In this document: positions 11,309 to 20,530 of the stretch, piece by piece
Layout: each line of letters begins with the position of its first letter
Numbering within the stretch: the stretch's first letter is position 1
NCBI GenBank assembly: GCA_030765065.1
Contig: CM060977.1
Location: 159,598,052 to 159,662,051, forward strand
Direction: 5' to 3'
Length of the DNA: 64,000 nucleotides
Origin: Deroplatys truncata
Lineage: Eukaryota; Arthropoda; Insecta; Mantodea; Mantidae
Made by a program: the position numbers and the translations under genes
Notes under the pieces: model-generated
What the model was told of the DNA's origin: nothing
The model's input: only the letters and a program-made list of their open reading frames with translations
Databases searched by the model: none

Positions 11309-12176
11309 TCTGATGTGTTCACTCACATGACTTTCTCTACTCTTGTACAAACTATTTTTACAAACGCTTATTCTCCATATGCTTCATGTTAATCGAGATA
11401 TCGAGATGTCAATCTTATTGATAATTTTCTTGTAGATGCAAGGGGAATATGGTAGGTTTTAAGTGATAGTCAAATATTTTAACGCTGGTTGCTATGTGGC
11501 GCATTCCATTCTCTTTGCATGTCCAGGACATAAAAAAATGAATAACGAATTTGAGAAAAAGTATAAGTATTGGAAAATTTAAGGGAATAACAAGCAATAT
11601 CTCGCAAACGGTTCACTCAACAAAAGAAATGTATATGACATAAATTGTGTATTTTAACGCGATCTACATTTTTTGTGTAGTAAAATTTTGTCTATCTCTT
11701 ATGGTTTACCAGTTATGAAAAAGTCGTTCATAATGAAGAATACTTTTGGAGACATTCCCAGAAAATTCGAGATATACATTTTAATTATCATGACAATATC
11801 TTAAACATATGATATTTTAATCAAAATCGTTAGAGCCGTTTTTGAGAAAATTAAAATTTTCGAAAACTTTTCCATGTAAAGGGTAGTCTGGGGTGGGGGG
11901 ATTTTCTTGAAAACCTTCGTGTCGCATCTCTGGAAGATACTGAACCTAAATACCAAGTTTGGTGTTTATCCGACTCTTCGTTTTTGAGTTATGCTGTTCA
12001 CAGACACACAGACACACAGACAGACACACAGACAGACACACACACGGACATGTTTCCAAAAATGCTTTTTTTGGATTCAGTGAGTCTCAAAACATGTATT
12101 TCCGGTGAAATCTCGGTATCGAAATTTTGGGTGGAATACAATACTTCCCCTACTTACTATACGTAGTAGAGAAAGT
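11309..12176 (+). repeat. U repeat, copy U2, inside the R1-A 3' region
   Basis: Same family and ends as U1, with a (CAGA)n/(CA)n tract at 11999-12047 in the same internal position. The sequence left of it (TTTTAATTT then A-rich) and right of it (AATCGGACAGTCAAATAAAAG) are adjacent in the second R1 copy near 24715-24745, which is an unoccupied version of the site. This fixes both ends of the element to within a few A residues. Confidence 0.85.
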
Positions 12177-12177
12177 A

Positions 12178-12344
12178 AAAATCGGACAGTCAAATAAAAG
12201 TTTCACCATCTCTTCACTGCCACAAAGACAATTGGTAAGTACTTCCAACATTGATGTGGAACCTTTTAAGGTAGATAATCTTGAAATTGTCCATGGCCTA
12301 TCATGAACTGTGTGCATACAAAATTTGGATGGAAGTTTTTGCAT
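12178..12344 (-). pseudogene. R1-A pol, C-terminal zinc-finger segment
   Basis: The minus strand encodes CMHTVHDRPWTISRLSTLKG followed by CLCGSEEMVKLLFDCP. This is the CxCG...HxxxxC-type motif found after RNase H in R1-like pol proteins (the expected histidine is not conserved). It is cut off downstream by the U2 insertion. A homologous segment is found at 24740-24850 in the second R1 copy. Confidence 0.7.
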
Positions 12345-12399
12345 TTAAAGCGAGTATTTAAGTCCGAAAAATAAAATCATAGTGATATGTCCTTTGGTG

Positions 12400-12789
12400 C
12401 TATTTATCCAGTAACTGTTCCAAACGTCTGTTAATAGCTTCCAATATTACATCTTGACATGTGATGCTGTCATGCTGGACATTTTGAGTAACTGGAGTCT
12501 TTGTGACTGTTCGCAGCTGCCTTTGCTAGTTCATCTGCTCTTTCATTGCCTAGTAATCCTTCATGATCCTTAACCCATGGCAAGGATGTAAGATTGTTAT
12601 AATTTGTTATGTTTTTTTGTGATAGCTATGGCTATGAGAAGAAGAATGAACTTATCTGTAATAGTGTTAATAGCAGACTGAGAGTCGGTATATATACATG
12701 CAGTATAGTCATTATTAATGATCCAGTTAACAGCCTGTTCAATGGCAAATAATTCAGCTTGGAATGTATAGCATAAAGGAGCCAACTTG
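12400..12789 (-). pseudogene. R1-A RNase H, distal half
   Basis: Minus strand 12785-12597 reads APLCYTFQAELFAIEQAV, then YTDSQSAINTITDKF. These carry the second and third acidic positions of RNase H (E of QAEL, D of YTDSQ). Further down, remnants of WVK..EGLLGNE...ELA fall between 12600 and 12530 in broken frames. The first acidic residue (YIDDS) lies on the far side of mariner-1 near 14200, so that transposon landed inside the domain. Confidence 0.75.
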
Positions 12790-12791
12790 TA

Positions 12792-12821
12792 CGAGGGCAG
12801 TCCCAGAAGTATCCGACCTGA

Positions 12822-12870
<49 letters not shown>

Positions 12871-14117
12871 CGGTTGTTTCAAACAAATGACTATGGTAGA
12901 AAGTACCACCCTTATAAAGCTTATGTTTGAAGTTTGACGATGCTACGCTGTTTAGTAATTGTTGGCAGCCGTTAATAGTGAACTCTCTCAGCGAATTTGT
13001 AAACATGGATAGAACTGGCCATCGTTATGTGATACAATACTTTCATTTGTGAGGTCTTAGTCCAACTAATATTAAAGCTGAGATAGATTCTACTCTGAGG
13101 GAGTCTGCTCCTTCGTTTACAACAGTAAAATATTGAGTGGCAGAGTTTAAGCAAGGCCATACAAGCTGCCAAGACGAACATCGCAGTGGTCGACCAAATG
13201 AGAAGACCACGCCAGAAATTGTGAAGAAAATCCACAAAATGGTATTGGATGACCGTCGACTGAAAGTGCGCGAGCTAGCAGACATCGTAGGCATTTCGAA
13301 AAGTGTTGTACATCGCATATTAACCGAAAATTTAGACATGAGAAAGCTGTGAGCAAGTTGGGTGCCGCGTTTACTCACAATGGAACAAAGTCAGCGTCAT
13401 GAGGATGTTTCAGTCGAGTGTTTGGCGATGTTTTTTTCGCTGCAATAAAGCCGAGATTTTGCGTCGATTCATAACCATGGATGAAACATGGGTCCATCAC
13501 TTCATACCTGAGACGAAGGAACAGTCAAAACAGTGATTGAAAGGGGAGAATCGGCTACAAAGAAGGCGAAGACAGTTCCATCTACAGGCAAGTTCATGGC
13601 GTCAGTTTTTTGGGATGTGCGTGGGATAATTTTCATTCATTATCTTCAAAAAGGAAGATAAATCAATCAATGGCAAGTATTATACAAACTTTTTGCAGCG
13701 TTTGAATGATGAAATAAAGCAAAAACGGCCGCATTTAGTGAAAACGAAAGTTCTGTTTCATCAAGACAATGCACAGGTTCACACATCCATTATCGCCGTG
13801 GCCAAAATCAATGAGTTAAAGTTCGAATTGCTTCCTCATGCACCCTATTTGCCAGACTTAGTTCCCTCTGATTATTTTCTGTTTCCAAAGTTGAAGAAAT
13901 GGCTTGGTGGTGAAAGATTTGCGAACAATGAAGAGGTGGAGTCTGTAGTTGATGGCTATTTTGTAGAACTCGACGGTTCTCGCTATAAACAGGTTATCGA
14001 AGCTATTGAACATCGCTGGGAAAAGTGTATCGAGCTGAAAGGAGACTATGTAAGATGTTTTTTCCCAAAATGTTTTTTGTTTTCCTTGTTAGGTCGGTAC
14101 TTCTGGGACAGCCCTCG
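12792..14117 (+). mobile_element. mariner transposon 1 (mariner-1)
   Basis: Terminal inverted repeats of about 27 bases start CGAGGGCAGTCCCAGAAGTA on the left and are complemented on the right (14091-14117), with TA target duplications at 12790-12791 and 14118-14119. Length is 1326 bp, normal for mariner. A (TG)n(TA)n tract at about 12823-12869 lies between the left end and the transposase frame. It sits inside the RNase H coding region of R1-A, in the opposite orientation. Confidence 0.92.
13005..14054 (+). pseudogene. mariner-1 transposase, inactivated
   Basis: The frame starts at ATG 13005 (MDRTGHRYVIQYF) and shows the N-terminal paired-type helix-turn-helix region, ending VGISKSVVHRIL. 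Catalytic motifs follow: TMDETWVHHF with the first aspartate at 13480, HQDNAQVHTS with the second, and PYLPDLVPSDYFLF with the third. There are 34 residues between the second and third, the DD34D mariner signature. In-frame stops near 13048, 13134 and 13350 and a frame change near 13440-13680 break the gene. The last good stretch ends near CIELKGDYVR. Length fits a usual mariner transposase of about 345 aa. Confidence 0.9.
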
Positions 14118-14119
14118 TA

Positions 14120-15224
14120 TGTATCTGAACGTATTTCATTATAGCTGGAGCACACAACAAAGCGCATCCTACCAAATCTTCTACATCTCTTGCGAGTTCG
14201 GGAATCATCTATATACACTTGCAAACTGTTATTCGATGACAATGGAAACTTGTTTCGTTTTGGGAAATAATAAGCATGGCCTGTCTCCAAGAAGTTTGCA
14301 TTATTTTCCATTTGAAGATCTAGACGTTGATTTAATACGTTTAATTCCTTTCTTGACATAATGAACTCGGCTCGGGCTGTAGCAGTCAAGTGTAAAAGGG
14401 GTATTCTGGCTGATTAGGGCTGCATCATTTGAAATTGTGAGGTATCCTCGTATAATCCGTAAGGTTAGTCCATGTTGAATCCGTTGTAGTTTTGAGCCCA
14501 TTTTTATCCAAGAATGCAGACACGCAATGCAATACTAGAGGTTCAAAGGCCCCCTGATAAATAATGCGTAGCGCCTCAGAATTGATGCCCCAAGTAGGCC
14601 TAGTTGCAGAGGCTAGATCACTTTGGAACTGACTGGCTTTTACCCTAACGTTTCGAGATGATATTTAAACATTTTCTCATCTATAACAACGCCAAGCTAT
14701 TTAAGACGATTAACAACCTTGATTGTTTGGCCATTCATAAGAATATTTGGGGTAACAGCTGATCGCTTTCTGGAGACCAGCATTGATGAAGTCTTCTCAG
14801 GATTAAAAGCCAACTTGTTGGTACACTCCCATTCAAATACAATTTGAAGTGCAGTGTTTGCTGTATTTATCAAAGTGTTTGCATTATTTCCCTCTATCAG
14901 TAGCAAATCATCATATGCAGAGGTAAGCATTCTACAGTTTTGTGGTAGCTATTGTTTCAGAACATCGTCGTATAATATGTTCCACAGTCCAGGACTGCAG
15001 GCTGAGCCCTGTGGACGTAGATCCAATTGTAAGACCAGATTTTCGGTGGGAAAAGTAATCACGAACCAACTTAAACAAGTTAAGAGGACAATCTCTATTT
15101 TTTTTAATTCTAGTAGTATCTTTGACCGCCAGGCGTTATCGAATGCTCCTGTAATACCCAATGAAATTAGGAAAGCCAATTTTCTTCGAATTATAATTTC
15201 CGAGACCACTCGACCACTCTTAAC
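14120..15224 (-). pseudogene. R1-A reverse transcriptase, C-terminal half, and RNase H start
   Basis: Minus strand order: SLGITGAFDNAWRSKILLEL near 15190-15110 (RT motif A), LRPQGSACSPGLWNILYDD near 15020-14960 (motif B), AYDDLLLIEGN near 14930 (the YADD active site, A-Y-D-D here with one residue lost), KLAFNPEKTSSMLV, VNRLK, then KLQRIQHGLTLRIIRGYLTI near 14490 (thumb). Near 14230-14200, VYIDDS begins RNase H. Frames are broken several times. Upstream sequence resumes beyond the SINE at 16769, and the two join at an R1-like KSTENAVLR stretch. Confidence 0.8.
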
Positions 15225-15411
15225 ACTCTTAACTCTAGTTCCCGAGATCGCGAGTTCAAACCCGGCGGAGGGCAATGGATTTTTTTCGGACGTAAAAATC
15301 CTTAGCGTTATTTCCTTCGGAAGGGAAGTAAAGCCGGTGGTCCCGTGTCGTAGATTCACGACACGTAAAAGAACCTCAAGCCTGATAGTCCTCTGAGCAA
15401 AATTTCCAATA

Positions 15412-16693
15412 CGAGGGTCATGCCGAAAGTTTTTAGCTGTTCCCAAAAACCAACTAAATTTCAAAACTCTTTCACATTTTCTAAAATAGTCCCCTGCGAC
15501 ACTTATACACTTATTCATTCGCACAAACCACTTCGCAAACATTTCTTGCCACACTTTTTCTTCGACACTGTTCACAGCCTCCAAATATGCACTATTTACT
15601 ATTCACCATCTAACGTAAATCGGCGCTCCCGCAGCCGTTCCTTCATTTAGGGGAACACAAAAAAAGTCACAGGGAGGCCAAGTCTGTGAGTAAGGTGGAT
15701 GGGGTAGCACCCTGATGCTCTCTTCATTCAGGAAATCCATCGTTCTGACAGCAGTGTGAGAGGAGGCATTATCATGGTGCAGCAGGAGATGTCCCTGTCG
15801 TGACCTTGGGTGCTGTTCCATCCACCGCTTGATGACTCCTGGAAGGCAAGACTCGGTGTACCATAGCGCAGTGACAATGCGTTGGTTCTCAAGTGGGATG
15901 GTTGCTATGGGACCCTTCTTGAGAAAAAAGAGGCGACCATTTTTTTCCCAACACTTCGGCCCCTCTTGACTTTCATTGGAGGTGGTTCATCTTCAAAGCA
16001 CCAGACACGTGACTGCTGTTTAGTTAAAGGTATATCCACGTTTCATTCACGTAAAAATGTTATATACGTCCCGACTTTCACAGAATTAAAGTTTTTAGCA
16101 TAAATTTGCACCAATCCACCCGGACTGCTTTTTGATGATCGGTGAGGGAATGTTGGACCCAACGCGCACATCTCTTGGCGAGACCAAGATGTTGATGCAC
16201 AATTGTTTGTGCTGTGTTGATCCAATATTTAAGGTCTTCTCTATCTCAAGGAATGAGATATGCGGATATTTTCCTCACAGCTTCGATGTTTTCGGGCATA
16301 ACTGCAGTTTGTGGCCTACCTGCACGAGGCTCATCTTCTAAGGATACTCTCCCCCTTTGAAATTCAAGAAATCAGTTTCTAACTGTGGCCAGTGAAGGAA
16401 CAGGGTCCCCAAAAGTTTCTGACAAAATTTGGTGGCTCTGCTTGGAGTCTAACCCCTTTTTGAAATCGTAATAGATCATCGCTCGAAAGTCACGTCTGGA
16501 CGGCTCCATCTTTCATAACGCACTGGTCAACAGATGACATATTACTCTCCCCCCCTCGTGACTCGACGCCTACAGATATCGCAATTGTTTTTCTGGGCCA
16601 TCCTAAATAAACATCGGCTATCAGATGCACGTAATGGCAACTTCCTCCCGTGACGTATTGCGACGGAGCTAAAAAAAATTGGCATGCCCCTCG
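15412..16693 (-). mobile_element. mariner transposon 2 (mariner-2), nested in SINE S2
   Basis: The left end is CGAGGGTCATGCCGAAAGTT and the right end is the complement of CGAGGGGCATGCCAATTTTT. TA target duplications flank it at 15410-15411 and 16694-16695. Length is 1282 bp. It differs in ends and protein from mariner-1, so it is a separate mariner subfamily, on the opposite strand. Confidence 0.9.
15603..16509 (-). pseudogene. mariner-2 transposase, inactivated
   Basis: The minus-strand frame opens at ATG 16509 with MEPSRRDFRAMIYYDFKKGL and continues through FGDPVPSLATVRN, a stop in place of the usual tryptophan, then FLEFQRGRVSLEDEPRAGRP, the N-terminal DNA-binding half. Near 15770 it reads LLLHHDNASSHTAVRTMDFL and then HPPYSQTWPPCDFF, with 34 residues between the aspartates (DD34D). 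The usual SPDLAP motif has decayed to SQTWPP. Stops and frameshifts in between make it non-functional. Confidence 0.85.
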
Positions 16694-16768
16694 TATAGAA
16701 TGGGACGCTAAGGACCACAGCAGTTAAATAGTGTCCATAAATAAAATTTAATTTAATTTAACTCTTAA

Positions 16769-17173
16769 AACTGCATTCTCTGTAGACTTCTATGGGGTAA
16801 ACCCAAACTGATTGGGATTTAACAGATTATTATTGTACATATGAAACATAATCCTGTTTATAAAGGTTTCTCTAATACTTTCCCCATAATAGGGAGGAGA
16901 GAAATTGGCGATAAGCATTAGTAGTAGCCTTATCTTGCGAGTGGAGTTTGGGTATAATTTTAAAATAATCTTCCAAAAATTAAGGAAAGTATTCGCTTCC
17001 AAGCATTTATTATACACATCCAAAAGTAAATCTGGATAACAGAGATGCAAATGCTTTACTATGTTTGCTGAAATGGCATCTACACCAGGAGCTTTGTTGT
17101 CATTGAGATTCTTAATGATTCTATCTACTTCATCCGCGATAAAAGGACAATCATTTGATGTGTTAGGTACCAT
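16769..17173 (-). pseudogene. R1-A reverse transcriptase, N-terminal part
   Basis: Minus strand 17173-16790 reads IIKNLNDNKAPGVDAISANI, the K-APG-D entry motif of non-LTR RT fingers, then CLEANTFLNFWK and NRIMFHMYNNNLLNPNQFGF. The QFGF plus a KSTENAV continuation near 16790-16769 leads straight to the SINE junction. Upstream, 17210-17470 holds broken linker sequence between endonuclease and RT. Confidence 0.8.
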
Positions 17174-17479
17174 TTCAGATTCTCTTCATATTTTCTGAAG
17201 AATGTTAGAATCTTGAGTATCCGCAGTAAAGAATTTGCCTTTGAGAACTATTGCAGTTTAATAAGCATCATTAGTATATCTCTTGTCTGTTTTAATGGAC
17301 GTAAGAGCCTTCTTGAAATTTTCTGGTTTTGTGCATATTCCATGTTTTTTATCTGTATTGTTAAGGGTCGAAACCTGCGTCTCACCGCGCTTGAAAGTGT
17401 GACCAATTAACATTATTTGTTTTGTAAACACGCGTAATGCTAGATTGGTTTGTAGGTTGAGATTGTGATTTTATACGAA

Positions 17480-17855
17480 TTATAATAACTTAATAAGATT
17501 ATGGTTGGATAGTGTACATAAGTCAACTACTGTTGACTCTTCAATAAATGGCACAAGCTGATAGGTTGGTTGGGGGCCGTTGTCAAGTATAATTAAATTG
17601 TGTGAACAGCAAAAAATCATAAAATAAATTTCTTCTGTCGGGGCTGTTCCAAGCACTATGTTTTGCATTTACATCACGCAAGATTAACAAAGGATGGCCT
17701 CATAGGTCTTGGCAGATAACTGCAGATAATTTAAAACCATTGTATATATATATAATGTTGACCATGAAAATTAGCACAAATAACACTATCTGGAGTACAA
17801 TATTATTCAAGGTTAGTAACATTATTTGATTTAGTCGCAATTACAGATCGTGTTC

Positions 17856-17922
<67 letters not shown>

Positions 17923-18009
17923 GTGAAGTGAAGACAATATTTTGCTTTTAAGTCCAAAGTCCATTACTCCATTTTGCGATGTATTTGGTTCTTGTATGCA
18001 AAGCAACAC
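17480..18009 (-). pseudogene. R1-A APE-type endonuclease
   Basis: Minus strand 18009 starts LLCIQEPNTSQNGVMDFGLK, the catalytic glutamate region (IQEP) of R1-type endonucleases. An asparagine run from the ATT tract follows, then RTRSVIATKSNNVTN. At 17668-17480 the C-terminal part shows LIILDNGPQPTYQ and ESTVVDLCTLSNHN, matching the Asp-containing IDLTL-like region near the end of the domain. The middle is degraded. Confidence 0.7.
17857..17922 (+). repeat. (ATT)n microsatellite in the R1-A endonuclease
   Basis: Twenty-two uninterrupted ATT units. On the R1 sense strand this gives AAT, a polyasparagine run in the reading frame of the endonuclease between its N-terminal IQEP motif and the following strand. 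Confidence 0.95.
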
Positions 18010-18149
18010 AATTTTGTTGTTTGGCTTTACGTCGTGAAATTTACTATATAACTTCTGTAGTCGGCAGAAGAGATTTTTGCCAATTACACTGGTATATAAT
18101 TAATTCAGCCATAATTAATTTTTTTGTTTTATTATATCTATATGATTTT

Positions 18150-18364
18150 CTTATATGCAGGACACTGTAGATGTGGCTTTATGATTGTTATTCACAGGAT
18201 GAAAATTTTGTCTGTGTGAAAGTTTGCTCGAAAGCTTTACAATTAGCGCAAACATTTTCGATTTGTCACATTCACTTAGAATACGTTTCTCTGTACAGTG
18301 TGAGCATTGTTTAGGTGAATTGCAGTCGACAGTGAAATGTCCAAAGGATCTACTAAGAAGGACC
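18150..18364 (-). pseudogene. R1-A ORF1, zinc-knuckle region
   Basis: Minus-strand translation near 18340-18250 gives a cysteine pattern ending CNSPKQCSHC, followed by LSECDKSK, resembling the CCHC zinc knuckles at the C-terminus of R1 gag proteins. The frame breaks after that. It is separated from the rest of ORF1 by the two MITEs. Confidence 0.5.
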
Positions 18365-18372
18365 TTCTAGAG

Positions 18373-18529
18373 CAAAGGTGGCGAAAACGCGATTCGCGAG
18401 GCAGTGTGACTCGCAGGCGCAATTCCTTTTCTAGCCGTCTATTCATTTGTTTTCCATGTGGTGCTGAGTGGCGTAGTGCGTGTTGCATATTCGATGACTC
18501 GAGAGGGAAAGGCATTTTCGCCACCCTTG
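18373..18529. mobile_element. hAT-type MITE, copy A
   Basis: 157 bp. It starts CAAAGGTGGCGAAAACG and ends CATTTTCGCCACCCTTG, an inverted repeat of about 16 bases. It is flanked by TTCTAGAG at 18365-18372 and 18530-18537. An 8-bp duplication with T at position 2 and A at position 7 is the hAT pattern. No coding capacity. Confidence 0.85.
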
Positions 18530-18537
18530 TTCTAGAG

Positions 18538-18693
18538 CAAGGGTGGCGAAAACGACTTTCTTCCGCGAGTCACCAAATATGCAACACGCACGGCGTCACT
18601 CAGTAGCATGTGAAAATCAAACGGACGGTTGCAGAGAGGGAACGTGCGCCTGCGAGTCAAAATAACTCGCGAGTCACGTTTTCGCCACCTCTG
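18538..18693. mobile_element. hAT-type MITE, copy B, inverted relative to copy A
   Basis: 156 bp. It starts CAAGGGTGGCGAAAACG and ends CGTTTTCGCCACCTCTG. Its reverse complement aligns along its length with copy A (shared GACTCGCAGGCGCA, GTGCGTGTTGCATAT and other blocks). It shares the middle TTCTAGAG with copy A and has a third TTCTAGAG at 18694-18701. Confidence 0.85.
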
Positions 18694-18787
18694 TTCTAGA
18701 GGATCAGATTTCCTTTTTAGTTTCCAGCACTTATTTCATAAGATCGTTGTCAATACCATGTGTATTATAACCCTAGGATTTCTTTTC

Positions 18788-19003
18788 TCAGTAATCTTGG
18801 TATTTTAATTCCTTACGTTTATCATGCAAAATGCTACCGAAAGGCTCACCGCTATTATTTAACTCGACCAAAACACTTTTGCTTTTTATCTTTTTGAGTC
18901 TGTTAACACCAATATTTAATTTCTTCTTTATAGAACATTGAATAAGTTTTAGAGTTTGCTCAGAGTCAGTAACTAATTCCTGAGAGTTTGGAGCCACTGT
19001 CAC
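18788..19003 (-). pseudogene. R1-A ORF1 (gag-like), central part
   Basis: The 71-residue minus frame contains LVTDSEQTLKLIQCSIKKKL, then IGVNRLKKIKSKSVLVELNN. This matches the SSEETK..IK....IGV.RLKK...GGVLVE pattern of R1-clade gag proteins upstream of the zinc knuckles. Upstream coding beyond 19010 is not recognisable. Confidence 0.6.
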
Positions 19004-19010
19004 GACATGA

Positions 19011-20084
19011 TTTGTCTGATAATCTGGAAAAACCTATACAAGATTTGGTTGCTAAGGGCACAGTTTAATTGTTAATTTGTTTAACAATTTTCTCCATAAC
19101 TTACACAACTTCTGTAACAAATGAAATTCTAATTATTTAATAAGGTGTTCAAAATACTCCCCATTTACAATTAAATCATAAGTTATCTATACTTGCAGCT
19201 ATACTAAAGTTATTTGTGTACTACTTACAATTGTAGAATCCAGCATAATATCACTTACTTATGTCCACGAATATAGGTATACTTCACACTAATAACACAC
19301 GCATGGCCCACCTCAATCTCTTGAACTGTACAATGATTATAAACTACGAACACAGGATGTGCATTTGGTACTACTAAATAAAGAAAAAGTGCAAAAACGA
19401 AGAAACAAAAGAAGTAGTTGCTTACCATGGAGGAATAATGGGCAATAACGATTTACAGAAAAGAGCACAGGTTAGCGAAGAGAAGGATAATAAACTGGAA
19501 AGTTCCAATGATACTCTGGAGAAAGCGGATAAAAACGACGTTCTGTCATCCCAGGGCAGAAAATGTTCAAGTGCATAAGACGACCATTTGATAAATGTCT
19601 AGGGAATACTAGAACCGAAGATGATGAAGAAGGAGTACGCTATAGTTTAGAGATGAAAACTGGAATCGGCATTGCAGAAAACGTAAACTATAGCTTACTA
19701 AACGTAGAAGATATCCTTACAGCAAAATCTGAATATGAGAGGAGTGAAAGGCTGCCACGTGGTTCTCGCAGATACAGTGTAAGTAGGCTTACATGTACAC
19801 GCTTCAGTCTTGCTTAACCCGTGACATAGTATGCAACTTTCACGGCCATTCACTTGTGGAAGAGAGCCTGCGTATCGGGGGCACTCTTTACAAAGTGGTT
19901 TGAACGAATACCGGAGACGGAAGTGATTCAAACACGCACTCGTGTGATCGAAGATCCGCGGCCAAAATCCAATAAATTTACAAAATGTTCTCTACAAATT
20001 ATTGACAATTCAAATTTCTTTTCCAATAGATCTGAAGGGTCTCATTCTCTAACAGAAGAAAGCAAAGTATGGCCTGGGTCTATG
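19011..20084. other. Unassigned sequence with two short acidic frames on the plus strand
   Basis: From 19441 (plus) a frame reads KRAQVSEEKDNKLESSNDTL to a stop near 19577. An overlapping frame at 19563-19817 holds DKCLGNTRTEDDEEGVRYSL and ends near a GT|GTAAGT donor-like site at about 19781. They could be one acidic coding stretch broken by a frameshift, of host or TE origin. No family is recognised. Confidence 0.25.
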
Positions 20085-20530
20085 AATGCAAAGATCGCTC
20101 CGCGGTAACGTGTGCCGTTCTCATTCGGGAGGTCCCGGGTCGGATTCCCGTCTGCTGCCCATTCTGACCTTGGGTTTTTCGTGGTTTTCCTTGGTTGGTA
20201 GGTGAATGTTGGGGTGGTTTCTCATCCACCGCGATTTCCTTTCCATCATTTCCCTTTCATTCCATCTCTTCATCTTTCACGTATGCTTCTAGTTTCATAG
20301 CTGTGGTGGGCCGGACAGATGGCGCGGATGCTAGCTCTAGCAGCCCCGTGGACAATAGAGGGATGCCTGGTCGGTGGATCGTTCTAGGCAGCCCCATCAG
20401 TGGAACGGGTCTTCGAGCTTGCAATTGTTAGGGACTTCCGCGCCTCTGTAACCTGTCTGCCTGCCTGCAGCCTGTAGCCTCCTGTGGTTCCTTCACTTCA
20501 TCCCGTCCTCCTAGGGGTTAGTAGTCACAA
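20085..20530 (+). repeat. Second tRNA-derived SINE family
   Basis: A tRNA-like head with a B box GGTCGGATTCCC near 20145 is followed by a GC-rich body unlike its surroundings. The body includes the TTTTTCGTGGTTTTCC element seen after the head of several arthropod SINEs. Only one copy is visible in this window, so the 3' end is approximate. Confidence 0.5.

Larger units (their letters stand above)
15233..16760 (+). repeat. tRNA-derived SINE, copy S2, split by mariner-2
   Basis: The left piece (15233-15410) starts in the tRNA-like head at CTCTAGTTCCCGAG, with a B box GAGTTCAAACCC, and runs through the conserved body. The right piece (16696-16760) carries GAATGGGACGCTAAGGACCACAGCAGTTAAATAG and an (AATTT)n tail. 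ACTCTTAA at 15225-15232 and 16761-16768 is a likely target duplication. Removing mariner-2 restores the family sequence apart from a small deletion at the left junction. The SINE is inserted in the RT coding region of R1-A. Confidence 0.85.
11045..19010 (-). mobile_element. R1-clade non-LTR retrotransposon R1-A, interrupted by several insertions
   Basis: In minus-strand order: a gag-like ORF1 (19003-18150), an APE-type endonuclease (18009-17480), a reverse transcriptase (17173-14301), an RNase H (14389-12597), a C-terminal zinc-finger region (12344-12178) and a 3' UTR (11300-11045). Sequence markers are GAFDNAW and QGSACSPGLWNILYDD, both characteristic of the R1 clade. Insertions split it: a U repeat at 11309-12176, mariner-1 at 12792-14117, a SINE at 15233-16760 with mariner-2 inside it, and two hAT MITEs at 18373-18693. 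The flanks are not 28S rDNA, so this lineage is not, or no longer, rDNA-specific. Many stops mean it is dead. Confidence 0.85.

Noticed and set aside
17803..18009. Polyasparagine protein
   Set aside because: It is the R1-A endonuclease frame crossing an (ATT)n tract, not a separate gene.
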